Shown: positions 1-7,456, counted from the stretch's first letter. The stretch: DNA of 10,084 bases from Ignavibacteriota bacterium (GCA_023251005.1 JAHEZR010000028.1:1-10084); one strand, 5' to 3'. Translations and numbers: made by a program. The notes: generated from the letters alone by a model not told the origin.

Positions 1-482
1 GATTGGACAACATAGGTAAAACCGCTTGGTACTCTCGCGACACCTTGGAAGTACGTTTCTCCACTGGACCGGTTGATCGCGACATGTGCGCCAACGTAAG
101 GGGTGATGGGAGCTGCCGGAATCTTGATTTGGAATTCCGGCCCTGCCTTCAGCGAAACAACCTTTTGCGAGATTTCCACTCTTCCCTGGCCCGGCTCCGA
201 GTTACCACTATTGCTCAACGACGCATAATCAACTTCACCGACGAGGGTAAGTCCGACAAGTCCTGCTCTCACTTTTCCATGGAGGTTCACTCCACTTGAG
301 AACCCATACTTGGTGCCGCGATAATAATCGATTGTCGAGCCGGCGTAATCTCCTTGGGGAATAAACACTCCCAGGCCTCCGCCAGCCTGTATTGTAACTT
401 GAGCAGAGGCAGTCGAGGACAGAAGGATCAAGGACACGAGTAGAAACCAACACTCTCGACTATACTGTTCGGTTGTTCTCAT
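1..482 (-). CDS. Partial outer-membrane beta-barrel protein (C-terminus beyond left edge)
   Basis: The reading frame opens at ATG 482-480 and stays open to the window edge, giving about 160 residues with no stop. Residues 1-27 form a signal peptide: a short polar start, the hydrophobic run WFLLVSLILLSS, then the cleavage motif ASA before QVTIQ. The mature part is rich in Gly and alternating hydrophobic/polar strands (for example AGGGLGVFIPQGDY, then VSLKAGPEFQIKIPAAPITPYVGAHVAI). That pattern fits a small OmpA-like or OmpW-like barrel. The segment ending 'PYVGAHVA' is the usual strand wording of such barrels. A strong Shine-Dalgarno sequence (AAGGGG) lies 7 bases before the ATG, and the gene follows the FecR-like gene by 68 bases, so it is probably the last visible member of that operon. 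The exact family and any ligand are unknown. The signal peptide and barrel character are seen in the sequence; outer-membrane location is inferred. Confidence 0.8.
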   Translation of the reverse strand, partial: MRTTEQYSRECWFLLVSLILLSSTASAQVTIQAGGGLGVFIPQGDYAGSTIDYYRGTKYGFSSGVNLHGKVRAGLVGLTLVGEVDYASLSNSGNSEPGQGRVEISQKVVSLKAGPEFQIKIPAAPITPYVGAHVAINRSSGETYFQGVARVPSGFTYVVQ

Positions 483-550
483 GTTGAAGCCCCTTAGATT
501 ATTCTGGCTCAGTGGTTTTTTTCAATGCTCCTTTGCACTTCGAAGACAAT

Positions 551-1240
551 CTAGTGCCGTTTCAGCCGGCGGCTGTTTTCCTCAACCACAGCTTTCTGCG
601 AAGGAGGAAGTTTCTCACTGCACAGCGCAATATATTCATTCAGCGCCTCGCCTCGCAGGTTGCTCTTTTCCAGTGCGTTGGCAATCATCATCCGAAACTC
701 AAATCTTGATTTGAGCTCTGGATAGAATCTCAGCATTTCTTTTGCCCTGAGAACGCAGGTTGGGTAAAAGGCATAGTTGTAAAGCACCTTTGTTCCATTT
801 ACCTCCATATCCCGGAAGCCTTTTGCAGGGCGCGGTGCGCGGTTCTCTGCAGCGTATTTCTTGCCGTGGATGATTGTCGTGTTGGGAATCGAGATCTCAC
901 CGGAACCGTTCTGAGGCGGAACCCCTCGAATGTCTGCCATAGCAAGCTTCAGGAGGAGGTCTTCCTGTGAGATGTTTCTGAGGTCGCTCACCTCCAGCAT
1001 TGTGAGTTCTGGAATGACGAACACCCTCCCATCCGCAGCGACGACGGTCACAGAGGAGTTCTTTCCCGTCTTAATCGTGTTATCCGATTTCAGGACGTCA
1101 CCCGCTTTTAGTTTAATCCATTCTTCCGAAACCCCGCTTCGGGCTTCCACCGAGGCCTTTACATTTTTGACCACGAGCTCGCCCGCCGCGAGTGTTCCAC
1201 AAAATATCAGGAGCGTCATAACGGATAGAAGTTTTCTCAT
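551..1240 (-). CDS. Secreted FecR-like protein with helical C-terminal half
   Basis: This 229-residue protein starts at ATG 1240-1238 behind a clear AAGGAAGGGG ribosome site. Residues 1-20 are a signal peptide (MRKLLSVMTLLIFCGTLAAG). Residues about 40-85 read WIKLKAGDVLKSDNTIKTGKNSSVTVV, then DGRVFVIPELTMLEV. This is the wording of a FecR-type beta domain: a 'gd.l.tg..s.a.l...dG....l...t.l.v' pattern. Residues about 155-229 are helical and end in a positively charged tail. The segment FYPELKSRFEFRMMIANALEKSNLRGEALNEYIAL resembles a single tetratricopeptide-like hairpin. Classical FecR is an inner-membrane anti-sigma factor, but here there is no N-terminal cytoplasmic part and no adjacent sigma factor, so a structural or scaffold role outside the inner membrane is more likely. 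It sits 27 bases after the barrel-transglutaminase gene and is likely co-transcribed with it. Confidence 0.7.
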   Translation of the reverse strand: MRKLLSVMTLLIFCGTLAAGELVVKNVKASVEARSGVSEEWIKLKAGDVLKSDNTIKTGKNSSVTVVAADGRVFVIPELTMLEVSDLRNISQEDLLLKLAMADIRGVPPQNGSGEISIPNTTIIHGKKYAAENRAPRPAKGFRDMEVNGTKVLYNYAFYPTCVLRAKEMLRFYPELKSRFEFRMMIANALEKSNLRGEALNEYIALCSEKLPPSQKAVVEENSRRLKRH

Positions 1241-1267
1241 TTCTGTCCCCTTCCTTTCGGTGTTTGC

Positions 1268-3280
1268 TTATTGCAAGTCAACGATTTTCACCCAGCCTTT
1301 CACAAGACCAGATCCCAGTTCTACGTCGTTAAGATATTCCTTTGCCCCCGTTGCCCACCCCTCATCAAATCCCTTCGTGATATCCGTTGTTTCAATAGGG
1401 ATCCAGACCGTTTCAGTTCCCTTCTGGTTCCTTCGGAGAGCGTAGCGCTTTCGGTTCTTGCTGATCAGACTCGCTGTGCTTGCCTCGAGACCGGTATCGA
1501 ACATGATATAGATATGTGCGTCACCCGGGTTTCCTGGTGGGACGACGTCAATAAAGGCCGAAGAGATACCCACACTTGCAAGCAGCGATGCAAAACACAC
1601 CGTCATGTCATCACAGTCGCCGCCACGGAGACTAAGCGTCTCCGCTGGATACTGGACCCAGTCTTTACTCAGCTTCGGATCGTTCACATATGCGAGCCGC
1701 TTTGCAAATTCATTGAACAGAAGCTTGGCCTGCTCGAAGTTCTGAAGAGCCGGGTTTGTCGCACTAATTTGATCTTTGCTCACACTGAGAACGGAACGAG
1801 TGAAGCGAAGGACGTCTGGCTCCGTTGGCGTGACGAAGTAGCGAAGTGTGAGCGCCTCGCCGTTCCAGTTATTTCGGCTGTAGATCCGCACTCGTGCTCG
1901 GGATTTATCGTCATACTCCTCCGCTGGCGAGGCAACGACGTAAACGTCCCCATCCCGCAGCTGTGGTTCTGTAACCGTTCTGATCAGCTCGTTGAAGACC
2001 GCTGTGAACGGAATTTCTGTCACCATTCCCGGTTGGATGAGATAGCGCTTGGTTTCGGTTGGCCCATCCATGAATGGTTTGAGATAGAACGCAGCTTTCG
2101 CCTCGATCGGCTTGTCTGAAAGGTTTCGAACTTTTACCTTTCCGATTGGAAAATAGGCAAACGTTTCGGACGAAGAAGGATATACATCACTCGTGATTTC
2201 GACGTAATCAATCCGCGCAAGCTGTTCCTTCGTTTGACCAAGATTTACTTTTACGGAGAATCTGAACTGATCGCTTGTGAAGGGGTGGAATTCAACATCG
2301 CGTATTGCGCGTGAAAGAAAATCGTTCAGTGAAACTCTGCCGCTGTGGGTGCTACGTTCGAAGAAATGGAGATACGCCACGTCCGCCTGGATGCCTTTTG
2401 AGCTCCATCCCAGACCGAGCGTCGCTGCGTTGATGAAGGGTTTCAATGTATTTCCCCAAAAGATACCCTGTCGAGATCGAATATCATTCCACACATTCCA
2501 TTCATAACCCGTGGCGCCATCACCATTAGTGGACAAATCCAATGCGAGCAGGAGGTTGCGATTCGGTGAGTAGGAGATCCCACCGCGAAGAGTCTTTTTT
2601 GCATCTAGAGTGAAGCTCTTCAGTTCCTCTGAGAATTCACTCTCCAGGAGTTTGAAAAGATTTTTTGAGACAACACCGAGCCGCCATTGCGAATTAAGTT
2701 CCCAGGTCAATCCGAAGTCAATGTTCCAAGAATTTGCCGTTGAAGTAATCGTCTTCGAATTGATATACGTCAAGCTGTCGCGCACGGTAAAGAATCTTGT
2801 ATCGATGATCTCTTCTTGTCTGTAGCGCGCGGAAACGCCGAACGCCAGATCGTCGTTGAAGCGATATGCATAACCAAGCGTATAGCGTTCTGCGTAGGTG
2901 AGTTGCTTGTCAACTTTTGCCTGAATATTTGAGATTGAATCGATCACGGTAAAAATGTTTGGGACCCTGAATTCACTGACCGTACCGGGCGCATAACGAA
3001 TTGCAGCCGCGTGATTAGGCAGAAACTGTTTTGCAAGCCCAGCGTTGTGAAAGATAAAGCCATTATCTCTTGAGCCATTTCTCAGTCCAATGAAGTTCGT
3101 CGCGCTCAGCTCCCAATCTCTCACGAAGATGAGGCCGGCAGGGTTCCAATCCAGGGAATTCAGATCGTTGGCCGATGCCGTGAACGCTGCCAGACCAATC
3201 CCACGAGCCGACCCAAGATGCTGGCTAACTGCCAGGGCGGGGACGAACATCATCGTGATCCCAAGCCTCAGCCAGTTCAT
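1268..3280 (-). CDS. PorV-like outer-membrane barrel fused to a transglutaminase-like domain
   Basis: This protein has 670 residues. It starts at ATG 3280-3278 with AAGGG about 7 bases upstream. Residues 1-19 are a signal peptide. Residues about 22-350 resemble PorV/PorQ/FadL-type barrels: an N-terminal GSARGIGLAAFTASANDLNSLDWNPAGL stretch (the 'a.ndlssl.wNPAgl' signature), then repeated amphipathic strands (YTLGYAYRF, LAFGVSARYR, WRLGVVSKNLF, LRGGISYSP). Residues about 355-485 look like a beta-sandwich linker. Residues about 510-670 form a transglutaminase-like (papain-fold) domain with Cys555 in LRGGDCDDMT, His589 in GDAHIYIMFD, and an acidic third position in WIPIETTD (Glu630 or Asp633). 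The catalytic set therefore appears intact. The family normally acts as a cysteine peptidase, a crosslinking enzyme or an inactive binder; which applies here cannot be told. The gene lies 44 bases after a lipoprotein gene and 27 before the FecR-like gene. Confidence 0.78.
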   Translation of the reverse strand: MNWLRLGITMMFVPALAVSQHLGSARGIGLAAFTASANDLNSLDWNPAGLIFVRDWELSATNFIGLRNGSRDNGFIFHNAGLAKQFLPNHAAAIRYAPGTVSEFRVPNIFTVIDSISNIQAKVDKQLTYAERYTLGYAYRFNDDLAFGVSARYRQEEIIDTRFFTVRDSLTYINSKTITSTANSWNIDFGLTWELNSQWRLGVVSKNLFKLLESEFSEELKSFTLDAKKTLRGGISYSPNRNLLLALDLSTNGDGATGYEWNVWNDIRSRQGIFWGNTLKPFINAATLGLGWSSKGIQADVAYLHFFERSTHSGRVSLNDFLSRAIRDVEFHPFTSDQFRFSVKVNLGQTKEQLARIDYVEITSDVYPSSSETFAYFPIGKVKVRNLSDKPIEAKAAFYLKPFMDGPTETKRYLIQPGMVTEIPFTAVFNELIRTVTEPQLRDGDVYVVASPAEEYDDKSRARVRIYSRNNWNGEALTLRYFVTPTEPDVLRFTRSVLSVSKDQISATNPALQNFEQAKLLFNEFAKRLAYVNDPKLSKDWVQYPAETLSLRGGDCDDMTVCFASLLASVGISSAFIDVVPPGNPGDAHIYIMFDTGLEASTASLISKNRKRYALRRNQKGTETVWIPIETTDITKGFDEGWATGAKEYLNDVELGSGLVKGWVKIVDLQ

Positions 3281-3324
3281 CCGTTTTCCCTTATGTTGTG
3301 CGTGCGACGCCGGAACCGCTTGCG

Positions 3325-4260
3325 CTACTGTACCGTCAAAACAAGATTGTGAACCGACGCAGCCACTGCTAGGATATCGTCCGGAAATTCATTCGTGCGC
3401 AGCTTCGCCGAACTCGAGCTGATGAAACTGAATACGAAGGTTCGAGTGGATTCTGTCGGCAAGAGAGCCAAAACTTTCGCAGGGATGGTGACATCGCCGC
3501 CCTCTTTTTTCACATTGATTTGCAAGATCGGCTGAACCTCCGATCCTATCATTCCGCTGATGATGAGCTGAAATGATTCCGCTTTTCCTTGCCACTCCAC
3601 CCGAAGGTTTTCATTCTTTGAAATCACTGAAGTAGCCTTTGGGCTAGTGATCGTAAGTTCATCTGGAGTTCTCAGGCTGAAGGTAAAAGGTCTAACCGGA
3701 CCGTTGCCCGTCACTCTCCAATCGAAGCGAGAGTTGTATCGGAAATTGAAATCCTTTGCATCGCGTCCGTTGCGATTTGCGAGGATGTATTGGGGGCCAA
3801 CTGCCGTATCGGGGTTCCCAAAAACTGGCACGTCGGGTAAGTGGATGAGTTTCTGAACCTTCACCATGTCCATTCCATCGAGTTGAACTTTGCCGACGTC
3901 GACCCCTTTGTAACCGATGCGCTTCCCTCGAGGCTCAACTGGCTGACTTTTGTCGCTAAAGCTTACCTTCGAATAAGAGACTGTCTGGTGGCTTGTGCCC
4001 ACGTCATACTTCACACCACTCACGAACATCGTTCCGAAGTACTTCGATTCCTCGCTGTTTAAGACGCCCGTTGTGTCGACCAATGGCTTGGCGAGGGCTG
4101 ATTCAGCCAAAGGTTGGAGCGAGATGACTTCGAGATCGCTCGCGAGCTGATCGGCACTGAGCTCCAACGGCGTCCTTTCTTGACATCCACTCAAGAAAAG
4201 GATGCTTGCAATTATGATCGACAACCGATGAAATCCTTTTTTTCTCAACGTGTGCTCCAC
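3325..4260 (-). CDS. Lipoprotein of unknown family, first gene of the envelope operon
   Basis: The frame begins with GTG at 4260 and gives 311 residues. A basic N-terminus (RKKGFHR) is followed by the hydrophobic stretch LSIIIASILFLSGC. Its lipobox LSGC puts the acylated Cys at residue 26, so the product should be a membrane-anchored lipoprotein. An alternative start is TTG at 4248-4246, with the sequence GTGGAG six bases before it acting as ribosome site. That start leaves a tidier signal peptide with Cys22, and I slightly prefer it, although the longer form is listed. The mature protein is mostly beta-like. Its last ~105 residues (from about LTITSPKATSVISKNENLRVEWQGKAESFQLIISG) read like an Ig/fibronectin-type sandwich. 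I do not recognise a named family. It is followed after 44 bases by the barrel-transglutaminase gene, suggesting the two work at the same membrane. Confidence 0.75.
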   Translation of the reverse strand: MEHTLRKKGFHRLSIIIASILFLSGCQERTPLELSADQLASDLEVISLQPLAESALAKPLVDTTGVLNSEESKYFGTMFVSGVKYDVGTSHQTVSYSKVSFSDKSQPVEPRGKRIGYKGVDVGKVQLDGMDMVKVQKLIHLPDVPVFGNPDTAVGPQYILANRNGRDAKDFNFRYNSRFDWRVTGNGPVRPFTFSLRTPDELTITSPKATSVISKNENLRVEWQGKAESFQLIISGMIGSEVQPILQINVKKEGGDVTIPAKVLALLPTESTRTFVFSFISSSSAKLRTNEFPDDILAVAASVHNLVLTVQ

Positions 4261-4346
4261 TGTCGCGCTTTCACTTCGAGGTAATACTTAATCAATTTTG
4301 AAAAGAAACACAAGCCTCGTCGATCTGACGAAAAGGACAACCCCCG

Positions 4347-4378
4347 CTCAGTCTCATTGCGCACGAGACGAGACCGAG
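4347..4378 (-). terminator. Possible stem-loop terminator after the 4415-5365 lipoprotein gene
   Basis: On the minus strand CTCGGTCTC (4378-4370) can pair with GAGACTGAG (4355-4347), giving nine pairs including one G-U, around a 14-base loop. It lies about 37 bases past the TAA stop. The downstream sequence contains TTGTCCTTTT but no clean U-run directly after the stem. It may therefore be a weak terminator or an mRNA 3' end structure separating this gene from the next operon. Confidence 0.35.
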
Positions 4379-4414
4379 TCGAGGGTTTCCCCTGAGGGTT
4401 TTTATGTGCACGTT

Positions 4415-5365
4415 TTACCGCACAACATAAGGGATCCCCCAGTAATTATTTTCAAATGCCTCCGTGTCATCATAAATTGAGTTGTGTGAGATTGCTTCTG
4501 TGACGGCGTTGAATTTGCCAAGATGCTTGTGCGCTCTCAGCGTTATCTCATAGGTCCGGCTATACGATGCGCCAACCGGAGATTGAGAAACAAGATGGAA
4601 CCTTGCACGCAGACGGTTAAGACCATCATGGTCGGCGCCGTGTCTCAGAACCACAACTTCGCTGTCAGGGTTCGAGCTCATCAAGGTGACCTGAACTTTT
4701 ATCGGATCATCTGGATGCAAATCGGGAACGGGATGTAGACGCTTGCCGATCTGGAAGAAATAATCATTCGGCGAATTCACGATGAGCGAATCGCCCGTCT
4801 GAAGATAAACAACGAGCCGATTGATGACAGGCGTACTCGTTTGAGTTCCGCCTTCGATCAAGGAGAGAGAAACAAGCTTCCAGCCTTTCCAGGGCGGTGA
4901 TCCCGGTGGAGCCACACGGACGAACTTTGCTTTTCGTGTCGCCGTTTCAACAAAAGGCTTCCTGAAGACCGTGTCTGGCTTTGTCGCTGAGCTGTTGTAC
5001 GAGCCAGCGATAATGAATTTCCCTGTAATTGTTCTCGTGATTGTCGCGGTAACGACTGAATCTCCTTGTAGCTCATACCTTACACTACGATGGACTTTCT
5101 CAATTTTCTTGCCAAATCGAAATGGGACGATCACAGCCTCTTCTTTGCGTAACCCGGAGCCGTACTCAGGCGGCAAGGCATCCCCGTCTTCGAGATTAGG
5201 CTCCTCAGTTGCAAAGAAGTCATCGTTCATCAAGACAGATGAAAAGTATTCTTTATCGTTTGAAAATGAGGGACTCATGACCTGATCACCCCTCTCCGAG
5301 CAGCCGGAGAAATAAATCGTCAATCCGAGTGTCATGGAAAACAAGCCAACTGAGAACCGCCTCAT
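4415..5365 (-). CDS. Lipoprotein of unknown family with the repeated inverted-repeat leader
   Basis: I place the start at ATG 5365-5363, giving 316 residues, because AAGGGG sits six bases before it and the product then begins with an ideal lipoprotein signal, MRRFSVGLFSMTLGLTIYFSGC, with Cys22. The frame is open for 18 more codons upstream, but that would bury the signal peptide. After the Cys there is an acidic, flexible stretch of about 50 residues (NDDFFATEEPNLEDGDALPPE). A beta-rich body follows (SVRYELQGDSVVTATITRTITGKFIIAGSY, then INRLVVYLQTGDSLIVNSPNDYFFQIG, then a late strand SRTYEITLRAHK). No recognised domain or catalytic motif is visible. It stands alone, with gaps of about 180 bases upstream and 154 downstream. 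Its leader carries one of the three long inverted repeats, shared with the two DUF4382 lipoprotein genes. Confidence 0.78.
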   Translation of the reverse strand: MRRFSVGLFSMTLGLTIYFSGCSERGDQVMSPSFSNDKEYFSSVLMNDDFFATEEPNLEDGDALPPEYGSGLRKEEAVIVPFRFGKKIEKVHRSVRYELQGDSVVTATITRTITGKFIIAGSYNSSATKPDTVFRKPFVETATRKAKFVRVAPPGSPPWKGWKLVSLSLIEGGTQTSTPVINRLVVYLQTGDSLIVNSPNDYFFQIGKRLHPVPDLHPDDPIKVQVTLMSSNPDSEVVVLRHGADHDGLNRLRARFHLVSQSPVGASYSRTYEITLRAHKHLGKFNAVTEAISHNSIYDDTEAFENNYWGIPYVVR

Positions 5366-5401
5366 GGTGATCCCCTTTCTTACATCACGCGAAGAAAAAT
5401 T

Positions 5402-5470
5402 TGTTGCGCCCACTGCCACTCACCTCTCTCCCCCCAACTGAGTTTCAGGCTCGTGACCATGAGCGCAACA
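5402..5470 (-). repeat. Leader inverted-repeat element, copy 1
   Basis: The arms are TGTTGCGC (5402-5409) and GCGCAACA (5463-5470), with partial pairing extending inward. On the minus strand the 5' arm reads TGTTGCGCTCAT and the 3' arm GTGGGCGCAACA. The loop of about 53 bases contains a purine-rich run (GGGGGGAGAGAGG) before the 3' arm. The element ends 36 bases before the ATG of the lipoprotein gene at 5365. The same arms occur at 7457-7530 and 8450-8522. No flanking direct repeat was found. Confidence 0.8.
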
Positions 5471-5501
5471 TTTTGATGAATTAAAGTTTTGTTATTGATG
5501 A

Positions 5502-5529
5502 CGGGAAAACTTGTGAAGAAAGTTACCCG
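5502..5529 (-). terminator. Possible stem-loop after the DUF3996-like barrel gene
   Basis: About 17 bases past the stop of the barrel gene, the minus strand has CGGG (5529-5526) and AACTT (5524-5520). These pair with AAGTT (5512-5508) and CCCG (5505-5502) around a 7-base loop, with a small internal loop between the two helices. An A/T-rich stretch follows but no clear U-run, so it may end the response regulator/barrel transcript only partly. Confidence 0.35.
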
Positions 5530-5546
5530 GCCTTCTCATCTCCAGT

Positions 5547-6074
5547 TCAAAAATAGACCCTCGCACCGAGTGAAAAGTCAAAAACGAAGCCGACCGGATC
5601 CGGCGTCAGCACGAGAATCGGTGCAGCCTCCAGAAAGGCGTCCAATGGCGTAGAGGGGATCGCTGCTGCCACGCCGAGCACTCCTCGAACGCCAAATCCC
5701 AATCTTTCATCCCTTGTTACCCACCATCCATTTCCCCAATAACGGATAACTTCCGTTCTCCCTCCTCCGATGACTCCACCTCCACCATAGTAGAGAGAGA
5801 AATACTGTGATTGAAACGGATAGGCATGGGCCAGATAGTCCAGGTGAAACCGGAATCGGTCGTAAGGCGACAATCCAATTGCACCGTCGAGTGCAGTTGT
5901 GCTGCTCAGCCAGTATTTCCATGCGATTCCTGTCGGGGCCCCAAAGATGAATCCGACGCCGAACCTCGCACTCGGGTTTGTAATTCCAGTTGCCGGTCGG
6001 CGGTACGACTGTGCCCACGTAGCCATCGAAGAAGATAGAAGCAGAATCGCGAGAACGAACTTGAGGGATCTCAT
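5547..6074 (-). CDS. Small outer-membrane beta-barrel protein, DUF3996/BAPKO_0422-like
   Basis: This 175-residue protein begins with signal peptide MRSLKFVLAILLLSSSMATWA, cleaved before QSYRR. The mature part has the wording RFGVGFIFGAPTGIAWKYWLSSTTALDGAIGLSPYDRFRFHLDYLAHAY. The 'GaPtGi..KyWls...aldgaig' run is typical of the DUF3996/BAPKO_0422-type small barrels. The Gly-rich strand FSLYYGGGGVIGGG follows, then GFGVRGVLGVAAAIPSTPLDAFLEAAPILVLTP. The protein ends in ...FSLGARVYF, with the C-terminal aromatic residue expected for BAM-assembled barrels, so the gene looks complete. Its ATG overlaps the TGA of the upstream response regulator (ATGA, 6074-6071), which implies translational coupling. 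The mature length of about 154 residues fits an eight-stranded barrel. Function is unknown; family assignment is from memory of the motif. Confidence 0.8.
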   Translation of the reverse strand: MRSLKFVLAILLLSSSMATWAQSYRRPATGITNPSARFGVGFIFGAPTGIAWKYWLSSTTALDGAIGLSPYDRFRFHLDYLAHAYPFQSQYFSLYYGGGGVIGGGRTEVIRYWGNGWWVTRDERLGFGVRGVLGVAAAIPSTPLDAFLEAAPILVLTPDPVGFVFDFSLGARVYF

Positions 6075-6454
6075 AGCTTCAGCCTCTTTTCGAGTGCTCT
6101 ATCGATTGTGCCAAGTAGCTCCTCCGTCGAGAAAGGCTTCGTGATGTAGTCGTAGGCTCCCAACTTCATACATTCGGCAGCAAGTCGAAGATCGCCACCG
6201 GCGGTGACCATGATCGCTTCGATGTCAGGAGCAAATTCCTTAATGAATTTCAGCACCTCGACGCCATCAACTTTTGGCATCTTTACGTCGAGAAGTGCAA
6301 CGTCGAATCCTTTCGCCTGTACCGCGTTAATCGCTTGAACTCCATCCGCTGCGGATTGCACTGTGTATCCCTCTCCCTCGATGAGCGATGCGAGCATGTA
6401 GCGAAAGGCCTCTTCATCATCGACAACCAAGATACGACCATCTTTCTTCGCCAT
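6071..6454 (-). CDS. Stand-alone response-regulator receiver protein (CheY-like)
   Basis: I place the start at ATG 6454-6452, preceded by GGGGAA, giving 127 residues that are all one receiver domain. An upstream in-frame ATG would add 18 residues outside the domain. The domain is intact: acidic pair Asp12/Asp13 (ILVVDDEE), phosphorylation site Asp56 (VALLDVKMP), Thr84 (IMVTAGGD) and Lys106 (YDYITKPFS). No DNA-binding or enzymatic output domain follows. It would act by protein-protein contact or as a phosphate carrier. No histidine kinase with an ATPase domain is visible in the window. The gene overlaps the DUF3996-like barrel gene by four bases, so both proteins are made from one message. Pairing a cytoplasmic receiver with an outer-membrane barrel is unusual and may simply reflect shared expression. 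Confidence 0.93.
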   Translation of the reverse strand: MAKKDGRILVVDDEEAFRYMLASLIEGEGYTVQSAADGVQAINAVQAKGFDVALLDVKMPKVDGVEVLKFIKEFAPDIEAIMVTAGGDLRLAAECMKLGAYDYITKPFSTEELLGTIDRALEKRLKL

Positions 6455-6574
6455 GATAGGTTCCCCGGGAATTAAGTTCTGCAGCCTTTTCGATGAATAC
6501 CTCTCCATCGAGAGAAGTTACCTAGTCTACTCAGTTCACGCATCATTCCTCTACGCTTCCTACGAGGTATTTCT

Positions 6575-6598
6575 CTCGGCCTCGCGCGCTACGCCGAG
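6575..6598 (-). terminator. Weak stem-loop after the second DUF4382 gene
   Basis: Fourteen bases past the TAA stop at 6613-6615 the minus strand has CTCGGC (6598-6593) pairing with GCCGAG (6580-6575) around a 12-base GC-rich loop. It is followed by AGAAATACC rather than a U-run. It could slow or end transcription before the response-regulator gene, but it lacks the hallmark of a strong intrinsic terminator. Confidence 0.3.
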
Positions 6599-6612
6599 TA
6601 TATTGTTATCCT

Positions 6613-7407
6613 TTATCTTACTGATAGAGTAACCGTACCGATATCAGTGTTTTGCTGTGCTCTCACTGCGACTCCCGCAATCGTTGTATCGCGGTAGGCG
6701 GTGGTCGAAGGGATGATCTTCAAATTGTAGGATGCACCCCCCGGCAGTGCTGTTAGCTTGAAGTAACCATTCGTCGTGTCCGCAAAGGCTTGCACTGTAT
6801 CTGACCCCGCTGTTGTCGAAATCTTCGCTCGAGCGACTATCGGTAATACTGTGCCCGAGATTGTGCCAGAAGTTTCATTTGCTTGTATCCGGATCACGGG
6901 AGACAAAGAAAAAGACCCGGTACCTGAAACGTTTATAGACTTCGCTGCGTCAAAGTCGAGCGTGAGCTCATAAACAGCATCGGCTTTGATCTCGAACTGA
7001 TGGTTCAACTTGATGCCTGTTTGCATACTGCTTGGAACAGTCAACTGGGCATTCACGCCAGAGATCGTTACATAATTTCCGTCGCCCAGGAGTAAACGAA
7101 TCTGCGTGTAATGTCCAGCGTCGAGCTTCGCCTCCCCGAGGACTGCGGAAGCGCCATTTCTCAACTTGAGAAGGTCAAACGATCGAGTTCTCGAGTCAAC
7201 GGTGACCCATCCGGATGCATCATCGTATCCGGCTTTGTGGACCTCGACCGATTGCACCACAATTACTACTGCTTCGAATGATGTGGGCGCATCGGTCATG
7301 TACATCCTGATCGTTCCCTGATTTCCCGGTCCCGTTGATTTATCGCAGCCGAGAATGACAAATGCAGCCAGGATGAGGAGTAGGATTACTTTCCACGTTC
7401 CTTTCAT
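6613..7407 (-). CDS. DUF4382-domain lipoprotein, second tandem copy
   Basis: The start at ATG 7407-7405 gives 264 residues, with AAAGGAG about ten bases upstream. Upstream in-frame starts would run through the leader repeat and are rejected. Residues 1-21 form a lipoprotein signal (MKGTWKVILLLILAAFVILGC) with Cys21. Residues about 31-175 match DUF4382 wording: GTIRMYMTDAPTSFEAVVIVVQSVEVH, SGWVTVDS, FDLLKLRNGASAVLGEAKLDAGHYTQIRL, LTVPSSMQTGIKLNHQFEI and YELTLDFDAAKSI. Residues about 181-262 (SGTISGTVLP to NTDIGTVTL) read as a carboxypeptidase-regulatory-like beta-sandwich. It aligns without gaps over about 239 residues with the neighbouring gene at 7600-8412, about 63% identical by hand count, so the pair is a tandem duplication. 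The function of DUF4382 proteins is not established; carbohydrate or surface binding is only a guess. No catalytic motif is seen. Confidence 0.88.
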   Translation of the reverse strand: MKGTWKVILLLILAAFVILGCDKSTGPGNQGTIRMYMTDAPTSFEAVVIVVQSVEVHKAGYDDASGWVTVDSRTRSFDLLKLRNGASAVLGEAKLDAGHYTQIRLLLGDGNYVTISGVNAQLTVPSSMQTGIKLNHQFEIKADAVYELTLDFDAAKSINVSGTGSFSLSPVIRIQANETSGTISGTVLPIVARAKISTTAGSDTVQAFADTTNGYFKLTALPGGASYNLKIIPSTTAYRDTTIAGVAVRAQQNTDIGTVTLSVR

Positions 7408-7456
7408 GAGTCTCTTTCTCCTTTCGCTCTCGCTGAATTGATTGTTATAATATGAG

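Noticed and set aside
1271..2119. 282-codon open frame on the plus strand
   Set aside because: It lies entirely antisense to the transglutaminase-like half of the fusion protein, whose motifs are clear. Its translation has no export signal or recognisable domain.
3825..3842. TGGCACG on the plus strand, a perfect -24 half of a sigma-54 promoter
   Set aside because: It lies inside a coding region on the strand opposite to all genes, and the -12 half (TTGC) is missing at the required distance.
4261..4414. A sigma-70-type promoter before the envelope operon
   Set aside because: The A/T-rich stretch near 4280-4310 contains loose -10-like sequences, but no pair with a convincing -35 or Bacteroidota-type element at standard spacing could be chosen.
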